Shown piece by piece: positions 38,687 to 49,569 of a DNA stretch of 64,000 nt (position 1 is the first letter of the stretch; the number at the start of each line of letters is the position of its first letter). This DNA is from Nonomuraea longispora (GTDB taxonomy: Bacteria > Actinomycetota > Actinomycetes > Streptosporangiales > Streptosporangiaceae). The notes below the pieces were generated by a model, which worked only from the letters and a program-made list of their open reading frames with translations, did not search any database and had not been told where the DNA came from. The position numbers were made by a program, and so were the translations under genes. The stretch is taken from positions 1 to 64,000 of the forward strand of contig NZ_SMJZ01000014.1 in the NCBI RefSeq assembly GCF_004348345.1, given 5' to 3'.

Positions 38687-39412
38687 TTGGACGAGTCGGC
38701 GCGTTTGATGACGGTGCTGCGCCCGGTCAGAGCCGGCAACGCCTTCGAGGAGACCGTGGAACGCCTGCTCCAGGCGATCAAGCTCGGCCTGGTCGCGCAG
38801 GGCGAGAAGCTTCCTCCCGAGCGCGAGCTGGCCGTCAGGCTCGGCATCAGCAGGGTGACGCTGCGCGAGGCCATCCGCGCGTTGTCCGACGCGGGCTACC
38901 TCGACGTGCGCAGGGGCCGTTACGGCGGCGCTTTCGTCACGTACGCGCCGCCCGAGCCGGACGCCGGCCACCTGCGCGAGGCAGTCAACGAGATGGGCAT
39001 GGCCGACCTGTCCGACGCCCTCACGTTCCGCCTGGCGGTGGAGTGCGGCGCCGCCCAGGTGCTGGCGATGTCCCGGCCCGGGCAGGAGCAGCGGGCGGTG
39101 CTCGTCCGCAGGCTCGCCGACGTGAACGAGGCCGGCCTGGAGGACTACCGCCGGCTCGACACCGCCTTCCACCTGTCGATCGCCGAGCTGACGGGCTCGC
39201 CGCTGCTCGCCACGACCTGCGCGGACGCGCGCTCGCGGGTCAGCGACCTGCTCAACGCCATCCCCATGCTCCAGGTCAACCTCGACCACGCCGCCGTGCA
39301 GCACCAGGCCATCGTGGACGCCATCCTGGCCGGCGACCCCGACGCGGCCCGCCGGGCGGTGGCCGAGCACCTGGAGGGCACGGCGGCCCTCCTGCGCGCG
39401 TTCCTGGCCTGA
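38687..39412 (+). CDS. GntR/FadR-family transcriptional regulator
   Basis: About 241 residues. The winged helix is IKLGLVAQGEKLPPERELAVRLGISRVTLREAIRALSDAGYLDVRRGRYGG, followed by an FCD ligand-binding domain whose metal site includes Asp-His in RLDTAFHLSIAELTG and later His residues in HQAIVDAILAGD. The TTG start has GAGG 5 bases upstream; the ATG at 38708 is an alternative. Divergent from the GS-like operon, which it probably represses until an amine-derived ligand appears. Confidence 0.9.
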   Translation: MDESARLMTVLRPVRAGNAFEETVERLLQAIKLGLVAQGEKLPPERELAVRLGISRVTLREAIRALSDAGYLDVRRGRYGGAFVTYAPPEPDAGHLREAVNEMGMADLSDALTFRLAVECGAAQVLAMSRPGQEQRAVLVRRLADVNEAGLEDYRRLDTAFHLSIAELTGSPLLATTCADARSRVSDLLNAIPMLQVNLDHAAVQHQAIVDAILAGDPDAARRAVAEHLEGTAALLRAFLA

Positions 39413-39470
39413 GAGCCACCCGGTTGCGCGCATAAAGGGCTCATCGGCTCGTAGCATCAGTTCCAGCATC

Positions 39471-40226
39471 ATGGGGAACTGGTTCCAGCACACCATCATC
39501 GCCACAGGACGGCTGCCGCTGTTCTGCTACTTCGTCGCGCTCATCGTCGCCTTCATCGCCACGCGCATCAACGTACGCCTGATCAGGGCGAAGATCGGCT
39601 GGTTCCGCAACGTCAGCGTGGGGGAGATGCACATCCACCACGTCGTGTTCGGCGTCGTGCTGATGATGGTCGGCGGGGTCGCCGGCCTCATCGTCTCTCC
39701 CGGCTCGCAGGTGGGCACGGCGGCCGCCGCGTGCGTGTTCGGCATCGGGTCGGCGCTCGTGCTGGACGAGTTCGCGCTGATCCTGCACCTGCACGACGTC
39801 TACTGGGAGGAGGAGGGGCGCACCTCGGTCGACGCCGTCTTCATCGCGGTCGCCGTCACCGGTCTGCTCCTCATGGGGCTGCGCCCGCTCACCTGGGACT
39901 ACGGCACCCCCGTCAACCCCGCCATGCTCATCATCGCCAACCTGGCGCTGGCCGTCGTCACCCTGCTCAAGGGCAAGATCTGGACGGGGATGGCGGGGCT
40001 GTTCGTCCCGCCCATGCTGCTGGTGGGCGCGATCCGCCTGGCGCGGCCCGGCTCGCCCTGGGCCCACTGGTTCTTCACCAAGCAGTCGCCGCGGAAGATG
40101 GCCAAGGCGATCCACCGCGAGGAACGGTGGCGGCGGCCGGTGATCCGGGTCAAGATCGCCTTCCAGGAGTTCCTCTCAGGGCGGCACGACCTGCCGTCCA
40201 CGCGCCGCCAGCGCCGGCACACGTGA
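39471..40226 (+). CDS. Integral membrane protein of unknown function
   Basis: A 251-residue protein with about six transmembrane helices. Conserved-looking polar motifs lie between helices: GEMHIHHVVFG at the start of helix 2 and DEFALILHLHDVYWEEEGR, rich in His and acidic residues, which could bind metal. The last about 50 residues are basic and soluble. I recognise no transporter or enzyme family. Monocistronic, with an ATG start. Confidence 0.7.
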   Translation: MGNWFQHTIIATGRLPLFCYFVALIVAFIATRINVRLIRAKIGWFRNVSVGEMHIHHVVFGVVLMMVGGVAGLIVSPGSQVGTAAAACVFGIGSALVLDEFALILHLHDVYWEEEGRTSVDAVFIAVAVTGLLLMGLRPLTWDYGTPVNPAMLIIANLALAVVTLLKGKIWTGMAGLFVPPMLLVGAIRLARPGSPWAHWFFTKQSPRKMAKAIHREERWRRPVIRVKIAFQEFLSGRHDLPSTRRQRRHT

Positions 40227-40237
40227 GGTCGCCGGCG

Positions 40238-40567
40238 GTGCGTCTCGCCCCCTTTCACGAACGGCTGCTGCACGCGGTGCTGCCCGTCTTCGACCGGTAC
40301 GGCCTCGTCCTCGCGGGCGGCCATGCGAGGAAGGCGTATGGGTTCACCGATCGGCCGAGCGGCGACCTCGACCCCGCCACGGCCGCCGAGTTCCCCCCGG
40401 CCGGTGCCGAGTGTGGAGGACACGACCGGGCTCACGATGCGGGCCCTGCACGACCGGGGCCACGCGCGCGACATCTTCGACGTCGCCTCGGTGGGGCACC
40501 TCTACGCCTTCCGTGAGCTAGAAGGCCGGGGAGGGCGCACAACGACGGGTTTCCGGACATCGACTGA
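40238..40567 (+). pseudogene. Degraded AbiEii-like nucleotidyltransferase toxin gene
   Basis: From the GTG at 40238 one frame reads VRLAPFHERLLHAVLPVFDRYGLVLAGGHARKAYGFTDRP and DLDPAT, close to the GG-x-A...S-x-DLDF core of AbiEii nucleotidyltransferases. After about 40410 a different frame reads TTGLTMRALHDRGHARDIFDVASV and FRELEGRG, the later part of such proteins. The middle is missing and the frame shifts, so the gene is dead. No AbiEi partner is visible. Confidence 0.65.
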
Positions 40568-40889
40568 TTCTCGGGATTGACGGGGCGGCCACCGGCCGGA
40601 AACGGGTCGGGGGTGGCGCGACCCGGCGTGTCGGCCGTCCCCGGGACGGACGGGCCGGGTGCGGCGGAAGAGGTGGCCGGCCGGCCGTGACGGGGGGCAC
40701 GGCCGGCCGGCGTGGCGGCAGGCGGTGGAGACGGCCGGCCCGCCGCCGGACGGACCGGACGGCTCCGGGTGTGAGCCGCCGGTCACGAGGGTCGGTGCTC
40801 GCGACGTGCCGATGGTCCGGCCGGGTTCCTCGACGCCCTATTCGTATGGGGGCCGCTCCTGGATGTCCTCTCCTCCTCAAGAAGGATAA
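40568..40889. other. Non-coding GC-rich stretch
   Basis: 322 bases with repetitive GCCGG/GGCCGGCC runs but no open frame with coding character and no recognised element. It joins the AbiEii remnant to the promoter of the ABC exporter and probably consists of decayed sequence. Confidence 0.5.
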
Positions 40890-40932
40890 GTCAACCAAGG
40901 TTGACATACTTAAGTCGTCAATTTAGGTTGAC
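40890..40932 (+). promoter_or_regulatory. Sigma-70-type promoter overlapped by two operators
   Basis: The inverted repeat GTCAACCAAGGTTGAC (40890-40905) and its relative GTCAATTTAGGTTGAC (40917-40932) lie 27 bases apart. Within them TTGACA (40901-40906), 17 bases, then TAGGTT (40924-40929) form a convincing -35/-10 pair. One operator covers each promoter element, so a MarR- or TetR-type repressor could block it fully. It lies before the ABC exporter gene. Confidence 0.75.
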
Positions 40933-41006
40933 CCTGGCGGATCGGTGCCGAACGGGGGCTTCCGTTCGTTGGAGCAAAGTCGAGAAATGTCGTGAAAGGG
41001 GTTGCG

Positions 41007-42719
41007 GTGATCAAGGAGTTGCTCGCCTACGTACGCCCGCACAGGAAGATCCTGATCGTGGGCGGCCTGCTGGGGCTGATCGGCTCGGCCGCGGGCCTGG
41101 CGATGCCGTTGTTGGCCAAGTACGTCGTCGACGCCTTCGGCGAGAACACGTCGATGGCCGGACCGCTGTTAGGGCTCACCGTCGCGGTGCTGGTGGGCGC
41201 GGTGGTGTCGGCCGGAGGCAGCTACCTGATGGAACGCACGGGCGAGGGCATCGTGCTCGGCGCCAGGCGCGGCCTCGTGGACCGGATGTTGCGGCTCAAG
41301 GTCGCCGACGTCGACCGGCTCAAGCCCGGCGACCTGATGTCACGGGTGACCAGCGACACGACGCTGCTGCGCGCCGTGCTGACCAACGGCATCGTCGAGT
41401 CGGTGAGCGCGGCTTTCATGCTGGTCGGGGCCATCGTCATGATGGCGGCCATGGACGGCGTGCTGCTGCTGATCACGCTGCTCGTGGTGGTCGTGATCGG
41501 CGCGCTGGTCGCGTTGATCATGCCGAAGATCCGGCGGGCCCAGACGCACGCCCAGGAGGCCGTGGGAGAAATGGGGGCCGTGCTGGACCGGGCGTTGCAG
41601 GCGTACCGGACGGTGAAGGCGAGCGGCGCAGAGGAGCGCGAGATCGCCGAGGTCGGCGAGGCGGCGGTGCGCGCCCGCGACAGGGGGTTGCAGGTCGCCG
41701 GGTGGACCTCGCTCGCGGGTGTCGCGACGTGGATGGCGGTGCAGATCGCGTTCCTGTGCGTGCTGGGCGTCGGCGGCTCGCGGGTGGCCTCCGGCGCGCT
41801 GGAGGTGTCGTCGCTGATCGCGTTCCTGCTGTACCTGTTCTACCTCGTGCCGCCGATCGGGCAGCTCGTCCAGGGCGGGGTGCAGCTCCAGCAGGGGCTC
41901 GCCGCGCTCAAGCGGATCAGGGAGATCGAGGAGCTGCCGGCGGAGCCGACCGAGCCGGTCCGTGTCGCCCAGGGCAGCGTGGAGCCGGTCGGGGTGACGT
42001 TCGAGGACGTGGTCTTCCGCTACGGCGACGACCGGCCGATCGTGCACGACGGCGTCACCTTCGAGGTGCCGCCCGGCGGCCTGACCGCGCTGGTGGGGCC
42101 GTCGGGAGCGGGGAAGTCGACGGTGTTCGCCCTGCTCGAACGCTTCTACGACCACCAGGGCGGGACCATCAGGATCGGCGGGCGCGACATCCGCGACTGG
42201 CCGCTCGGCGAGCTGCGCGCCGCGCTCGGCTACGTCGAGCAGGACGCCCCCGTACTGGCCGGCACGCTGCGGGAGAACCTGCTGTTCGCCGCCATGGACG
42301 CCACCGACGAGGAACTGCGCCGCGCGCTCGCCCGCACCCGGCTCGACGACCTGGTGGCCAGGCTGCCCGAAGGGCTGGAGACGGCGGTCGGGCACCGCGG
42401 CGTGCTGCTGTCGGGCGGCGAGCGGCAGCGCGTCGCCATCGCCAGGGCGCTGCTGCGCAAGCCCAGGCTGCTGCTGCTCGACGAGGCCACCTCCCAGCTC
42501 GACGCGGTCAACGAGCTGCGGCTGCGCGAGGTCATCGCCGAGGTGGCCGCGGAGACCACGGTGCTGGTCATCGCGCACCGCCTGTCCACGGTGACCAACG
42601 CCGACCGGATCGTGGTCATGGAGAGCGGGGGCGTGCGCGCGGTCGGCACGCACGACGAGCTGGTCGGCCTGGACGACCTCTATCGCGAGCTGGCCGCCAC
42701 CCAGTTCCTGGTGAGTTGA
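41007..42719 (+). CDS. ABC exporter (fused permease and ATPase)
   Basis: A 570-residue half-transporter: six transmembrane helices (about 1-310), then an ATPase with Walker A GPSGAGKST, signature LLSGGERQRVAIARAL, Walker B LLLLDEATSQLD and the switch His in VIAHRLSTV. Such type IV exporters work as homodimers or heterodimers; no second half lies next to it, so a homodimer is likely. The GTG at 41007 (VIKELLAYVRPHRK) is chosen because AAGGGG lies just upstream; GTG at 40992 is an alternative. Expression is probably induced through the doubly operated promoter upstream. Confidence 0.92.
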   Translation: MIKELLAYVRPHRKILIVGGLLGLIGSAAGLAMPLLAKYVVDAFGENTSMAGPLLGLTVAVLVGAVVSAGGSYLMERTGEGIVLGARRGLVDRMLRLKVADVDRLKPGDLMSRVTSDTTLLRAVLTNGIVESVSAAFMLVGAIVMMAAMDGVLLLITLLVVVVIGALVALIMPKIRRAQTHAQEAVGEMGAVLDRALQAYRTVKASGAEEREIAEVGEAAVRARDRGLQVAGWTSLAGVATWMAVQIAFLCVLGVGGSRVASGALEVSSLIAFLLYLFYLVPPIGQLVQGGVQLQQGLAALKRIREIEELPAEPTEPVRVAQGSVEPVGVTFEDVVFRYGDDRPIVHDGVTFEVPPGGLTALVGPSGAGKSTVFALLERFYDHQGGTIRIGGRDIRDWPLGELRAALGYVEQDAPVLAGTLRENLLFAAMDATDEELRRALARTRLDDLVARLPEGLETAVGHRGVLLSGGERQRVAIARALLRKPRLLLLDEATSQLDAVNELRLREVIAEVAAETTVLVIAHRLSTVTNADRIVVMESGGVRAVGTHDELVGLDDLYRELAATQFLVS

Positions 42720-42745
42720 GCGATGTAGTCTGCGGGTGACATAGA

Positions 42746-42761
42746 TGAATGCTCTCATTCA
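42746..42761. promoter_or_regulatory. Palindromic operator before hutU
   Basis: TGAATGCTCTCATTCA, a perfect palindrome TGAATG-N4-CATTCA, ends at the first base of the AGGAGGG ribosome site of hutU. An identical-arm copy precedes the 48297 gene. Confidence 0.8.
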
Positions 42762-42772
42762 GGAGGGTCACC

Positions 42773-44422
<1,650 letters not shown>

Positions 44423-44479
44423 CCCCTCTGTGACCAGGGTGAGGGATGAGAACGCGGGGCCGGTGACGTTGGAGGTGGC

Positions 44480-45313
44480 GTGGCGGACGGATATCACGGT
44501 GGGCTGAGCGTGCTGCTGGACGGCCGGCGGTTGTCGCCCGTGCAGCGCAGGATCGCCCACTACCTCAGTGAGCACCTCGACGAGGCGATCTTCCTGTCCA
44601 GCGTCGAGCTGGCCGAGCGGGCCGGGGTGAGCCAGCCCTCGGTGACGAGGTTCGCGATGGTGCTGGGGTTCGCCGGATATCCCGAGCTGCGGCAGGCGCT
44701 GCGGCCGCTGGTGCTGGGCGGCGGGCCGCACGCGCCGCAGGAGAGCCTGCTGCGCGGCGCCATCGACGCCGAGATCCGCAACCTCGCGCTCGTCAGGGAG
44801 CGGCTGCCGGCCTTCCCCCTGAAGGAGCTGGGCGAGCAACTGGCCGCCACCGAGCCGCTGCCGGTGGTCGGGCTGCGGGTCTCCTGCGGGCTGGCCACCA
44901 CCTTCGCCTACTACGCCCGCCGCATCCACCCCGACGTGCGGCTGCTCACGCACGGCGGGTCGGAGCTGGCCGACGGGCTGCACGCGGCCCGCCGGGCGGG
45001 GGCCGAGTGGGTGGTGGCCGTGGTGCTGCCGAGATATCCCGTCGAAGCGGTCCAGGCGCTGGAGTACGCCGAGAAGCTGGGCCTGCGGGTGGCCGCCATC
45101 ACCGACAGGACCACCTTCCCGGCGGAGGTCGTGCTGGACGCCCCCGTCGGCGACCGCCTCGTGTTCGACTCCCACGCGGCGCCGCTCGCCCTGGCGATGG
45201 CCCTGGTGGAGGCCATCGCCGACGCGGCGCCGCTGCGCACCCAGGCGCGGCTGGAGGAATATGAGCGGATGACCGACGAGACCGGCACGTTCCTAGCCGG
45301 CGATCCTGCGTAG
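44480..45313 (+). CDS. RpiR-family transcriptional regulator (probable hut regulator)
   Basis: 277 residues with an N-terminal RpiR helix-turn-helix (LSPVQRRIAHYLSEHLDEAIFLSSVELAERAGVSQPSVTRFAMVLGF) and a C-terminal SIS domain (VSCGLATTFAYYARRI, SELADGLHAARRAGAEWVVAVVLPRY). SIS domains bind phosphosugars or other ligands; here a histidine-pathway intermediate is likely. GGAGG precedes the GTG. Its neighbours and the repeated TGAATG-N4-CATTCA sites mark it as the candidate hut repressor or activator. Its 3' end overlaps the convergent ABC permease gene by 21 bases. Confidence 0.88.
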   Translation: MADGYHGGLSVLLDGRRLSPVQRRIAHYLSEHLDEAIFLSSVELAERAGVSQPSVTRFAMVLGFAGYPELRQALRPLVLGGGPHAPQESLLRGAIDAEIRNLALVRERLPAFPLKELGEQLAATEPLPVVGLRVSCGLATTFAYYARRIHPDVRLLTHGGSELADGLHAARRAGAEWVVAVVLPRYPVEAVQALEYAEKLGLRVAAITDRTTFPAEVVLDAPVGDRLVFDSHAAPLALAMALVEAIADAAPLRTQARLEEYERMTDETGTFLAGDPA

Positions 45314-46038
45314 CGAGCGCATCGACCAGATCGTGGTGAGCACCGCCAGCACGAGGAACAGCCCGAACGCGACCGGGATCGACGAGTCGGACAGCCGGCC
45401 CGCGAACAACGCACGCCCCGCCTCGACCGCGTGATAGAGCGGGTTGACCGGGGCCAGCGTCTTCATCCAGTCGGGCGCGAAAGAGATCGGCACGAACAAC
45501 CCGGCCAGCAGCATGATCGGCAACATGAACAGATTGAGCGTCTGCGACATGCCGTTCTCGTCGCGAACGGTCAGCGCCAGCCCCTGCGACAACCCCGAGG
45601 CGAACAACCCCGTGGCCGCCATGAGCAGCAACACCAGCACCAGCTCGACGGCCCCGATGCGCACGCCCATCGCCATCGCCACGACCAGCACCAGGATCGC
45701 CTGGCACACCAGCACGACCATGTCCTTGGCCACCCGGCCGAGCACGATGGCCGGCCGCCACGCGGGGCTGACGGCGTAACGTTCGAGCGAGCCGTTGCGC
45801 AGTTCGGCGATCAGGCCGAACCCGGAGAACAACGACCCGAACACCGCGATCATCATCATCGCCGCCGGGGTGAACATGCGCAGCGCGTCGGTGGTCGTGC
45901 CGCCCGGCGTCATGGTTTTGAGCAGCGGCGCGAACATCAGGAGGTAGAGCACCGGCTGGATCATGCCGAACAGCGGCCAGATGGGGTTGCTGAACGACTT
46001 CTTCAACTCGTAGCCGGTGAACAGGACGGTGTGGCGGA

Positions 46039-46042
<4 letters not shown>
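45293..46042 (-). CDS. ABC-2 type permease (DrrB-like)
   Basis: A 249-residue permease with six helices. The segments LLMFAPLLKTM, AELRNGSLERYAVSPAWRPAIVLGRV and PLYHAVEAGRALFAGRL are characteristic of DrrB/daunorubicin-type permeases. The start overlaps the ATPase gene stop by four bases. It would export a hydrophobic compound. The gene ends inside the RpiR gene on the other strand. Confidence 0.92.
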
Positions 46043-46992
<950 letters not shown>

Positions 46993-47009
46993 GAGAATTC
47001 CCGCTCTTT

Positions 47010-47540
47010 CTAGGGCAACTCGTCCGCCTCGACCCGCCCGATCGCCTGCTCCACCCAGTCGAGCTGGGTCTGCAGCATGGCTTGGGTCAGGCGGAGGTTC
47101 TCGTCCACATGCCGGGGGGTGAAGAAACGCTGTTTGGAGCCGAAGATGTGTCCGAAGGTTTCCACGCTCGTTGTGAGCTGACGCATCCTGCCATACAGGG
47201 CGTCCAGAATCTCCTGCTTTTCCAGCCGGTCCATGAATGTCAGCGCGACCTGGAAGGGGTCGATGATCGGTCGCACCTCGTGCCAGGCATGCAGCAACAG
47301 GCGGTGGAACTCCGCGCGGCCGACATCGGTGATCGCGTAGACGCCCTTGCCGCCCTTGCCGGCCTCGACGACCTCCAGCAGGCCCTCGTCGGCCATCTTG
47401 GCCAGTCCGTGGTAGATCGAGCCGAAGGCCACGTTGGCCCAGCGGTCGACGTTCATGGTTTCCAGTCGCCGGCGCACGCCGTAACCGTTCATGGGTTCGT
47501 CGAGCAGCGCGCCGAGGATGAGGATGCGGGTGGAGGACAT
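47010..47540 (-). CDS. PadR-family transcriptional regulator
   Basis: A 176-residue regulator. The winged helix is STRILILGALLDEPMNGYGVRRRLETMNVDRWANVAFGSIYHGLAKMADEGLLEVVEAGKGGKGVYAITDVG, and a helical C-terminal dimerisation part follows. The ATG at MSSTRILIL is preferred; the preceding bases carry a palindrome rather than a ribosome site, so the transcript may be leaderless. It lies 17 bases before the DrrAB-like pair on the same strand and probably represses both itself and the transporter. Confidence 0.93.
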   Translation of the reverse strand: MSSTRILILGALLDEPMNGYGVRRRLETMNVDRWANVAFGSIYHGLAKMADEGLLEVVEAGKGGKGVYAITDVGRAEFHRLLLHAWHEVRPIIDPFQVALTFMDRLEKQEILDALYGRMRQLTTSVETFGHIFGSKQRFFTPRHVDENLRLTQAMLQTQLDWVEQAIGRVEADELP

Positions 47541-47544
47541 GCAG

Positions 47545-47566
47545 TCAAATTTGAGTACAAACTTGA
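47545..47566. promoter_or_regulatory. PadR operator
   Basis: Inverted repeat with 9-base arms TCAAATTTG and CAAACTTGA around AGTA, one mismatch, five bases upstream of the padR start. This is the AT-rich position expected for autoregulation. Confidence 0.7.
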
Positions 47567-47595
47567 GCATCCGTCAAGGTCAATAAGCTGGGCTC

Positions 47596-48270
47596 ATGAG
47601 TGAACGACCAACGGCGCTGGTCACCGGCGCTTCCCGGGGTGTCGGCGCGGCCGTCGCCGAAGCCCTGGCCCCGACGCACGACGTCATGCTGGGCGGCCGT
47701 GACGAGGCGGCGCTCGCCGCGATGGCGGCCGAGCTGCCAGGCGCGCGGCCGTGGCCGGTCGAGCTGACCCGTGTCACGCAGGTCGACGTCGAGCACGTCG
47801 AGCGGCTCGACGTGCTCGTGCACAGCGCGGGGATCAGCGAGCTCGGCCGGATCGCCGACCAGCCCGCCGACGTATGGCGCAGGACGATGGACGTCAACGT
47901 CGTCGCCGTCGCCGAGCTGACCAGGCTGCTCCTGCCCGCGCTCCGGCGGGCCGGCGGCCACGTCGTCTGTGTCAACTCGGGCTCCGGCCAGCGGGTCAAC
48001 CCGAGCTGGGGCTCCTACTCCGCCAGCAAGTTCGCGTTGAAGGCCCTCGCCGACGCGCTGCGCCTGGAGGAGCCCGGGCTTCGGGTCACCACGGTCTATC
48101 CCGGCCGGACGGCCACCGACATGCAGCGCGGCGTGCGCGAGTTCGAGGGCGGGGAGTTCGAGCCGGAGCGATATCTGACGCCGGCGAGCGTGGCGCGGGC
48201 CGTGCTGGCCGCCGTCACCGCTGGTCCCGACGCCCACCTCACCGAGCTGACCATCCGCCCGCGGGCCTGA
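47596..48270 (+). CDS. SDR family short-chain dehydrogenase
   Basis: A 224-residue protein with TGASRGVGAAV at the start, HSAGISELG, VNSGSGQRVNPSWGSYSASKFAL giving Ser-Tyr-Lys, and PGRTATDMQ after it. The cofactor site is intact. Function in the hut region is unknown. Its stop codon TGA is the first part of the palindrome that precedes the next gene. Confidence 0.9.
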   Translation: MSERPTALVTGASRGVGAAVAEALAPTHDVMLGGRDEAALAAMAAELPGARPWPVELTRVTQVDVEHVERLDVLVHSAGISELGRIADQPADVWRRTMDVNVVAVAELTRLLLPALRRAGGHVVCVNSGSGQRVNPSWGSYSASKFALKALADALRLEEPGLRVTTVYPGRTATDMQRGVREFEGGEFEPERYLTPASVARAVLAAVTAGPDAHLTELTIRPRA

Positions 48271-48290
48271 ATGGAGCCATTCACTACAGT
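48268..48290 (+). promoter_or_regulatory. Second hut operator within a leaderless promoter
   Basis: TGAATGGAGCCATTCA (48268-48283) shares both arms with the site before hutU. Directly after it TACAGT (48285-48290) is a good -10 hexamer, and the ATG of the M20 enzyme follows after six bases. That places the start site at or next to the ATG (leaderless mRNA), and the operator fills the promoter spacer. Confidence 0.75.
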
Positions 48291-48296
48291 GGGGTC

Positions 48297-49469
48297 ATGC
48301 TCGAACCACTCGCTCACGTAGGACGCGATCCGGCGACCGGCGGCTACGTCAGGGACGCGTGGTCGTCCGCGGACCTCGAACTCCGCGAATGGTTCGCGGG
48401 CGAGGCGCGGCGAAGGGGCCTCGCCCTGCGGGAGGACCGCAACGGCAACCTGTGGGGATGGTGGGGCGACCCCTCGCCGCGGCGGCCCGGCGTGGTCACG
48501 GGCAGCCACCTCGACTCGGTGCGCCAGGGCGGCGCGTACGACGGGCCGCTCGGCGTCGTCTCGGCCTTCGCCGCGCTCGACCTGCTGAGAGCGCGCGGCC
48601 TCACCCCGGCCGTGCCCGTCGGGGTCGCCTGCTTCACCGACGAGGAGGGCGCGAGGTTCGGCGTCCCCTGCATGGGGTCGCGGCTGCTCACCGGCCTGCT
48701 CGACCCCGAGCGGGCGCTCTCGCTCAAGGACGACGACGGCGACACGCTGGCCGACGTCATGACCAGGGCCGGCCGCGAACCCCACGCCGCGGGGCGTGAC
48801 GACGAGACGCTCGCCATGATCGGCACGTTCGTCGAGCTCCACGTGGAGCAGGGCCGCGCTCTCGTCACCGAGGGCCGCCCCGTGGGCGTGGCCGGGGCGA
48901 TCTGGCCGCACGGCCGCTGGCGCTTCGACTTCCGCGGCCGGGCCGACCACGCGGGCACCACCCGGCTGGCCGACCGCGACGATCCGATGCTGCCGTTCGC
49001 CCGCATGGTGCTGGCCGCGCGCGAGCTGGCGGCGCGGCACGGCGTGGTGGCCACGGTGGGCAAGGTCCGCGTCTCGCCCGGCAACGCCAACGCCATCCCC
49101 GGTCTCGTCTCGGCCTGGCTCGACGCGCGCGGCGCCGACGAGAGGGCCGTACGCGCCCTCGTCGCGGACCTGACGGCCGAGGCCGCGGCCGACGTACGGG
49201 AGGAGTCGTGGACGCCGGTCGTCGACTTCGACGCGGCCCTGCGCGACCGGCTGGCCAGGACCGCCGGAGGCGACACGCCCGCGCCGATCCTGGCGACAGG
49301 AGCCGGGCACGACGCGGGAATCCTCGCGACGGCGGGCGTCCCGAGCGCCATGGTGTTCGTCAGGAACCCCACCGGCGTGTCCCACTCGCCCGACGAGTAC
49401 GCCGAACAGGCAGACTGCGAGGCGGGAGTCGAGGCACTCGCGAACGTGCTGGAGGATCTGTGTCGCTGA
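48297..49469 (+). CDS. M20-family amidohydrolase (allantoate-amidohydrolase-like), likely acting in the hut pathway
   Basis: A 390-residue enzyme of the allantoate/N-carbamoyl amino acid amidohydrolase group. Metal-site motifs: GSHLDSVRQGGAYDGPLGV, CFTDEEGARFG, FVELHVEQG and, near the end, SHSPDEYAE. In Streptomyces the same kind of gene lies in the hut cluster, where histidine goes through N-formylglutamate. It most likely hydrolyses N-formylglutamate to glutamate plus formate in place of classical HutG; that activity is inferred. No ribosome site, probable leaderless start. Confidence 0.85.
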   Translation: MLEPLAHVGRDPATGGYVRDAWSSADLELREWFAGEARRRGLALREDRNGNLWGWWGDPSPRRPGVVTGSHLDSVRQGGAYDGPLGVVSAFAALDLLRARGLTPAVPVGVACFTDEEGARFGVPCMGSRLLTGLLDPERALSLKDDDGDTLADVMTRAGREPHAAGRDDETLAMIGTFVELHVEQGRALVTEGRPVGVAGAIWPHGRWRFDFRGRADHAGTTRLADRDDPMLPFARMVLAARELAARHGVVATVGKVRVSPGNANAIPGLVSAWLDARGADERAVRALVADLTAEAAADVREESWTPVVDFDAALRDRLARTAGGDTPAPILATGAGHDAGILATAGVPSAMVFVRNPTGVSHSPDEYAEQADCEAGVEALANVLEDLCR

Positions 49470-49569
49470 CCGAGACGAAGCCGAGGTCCTGATGAGGGCG
49501 GGGAGCGGAGGGCCTTCCGGGAAGACCACGGAGGCTTTCAGGGGGGTCGCGGGGGGCGGAGCCTCCCAC

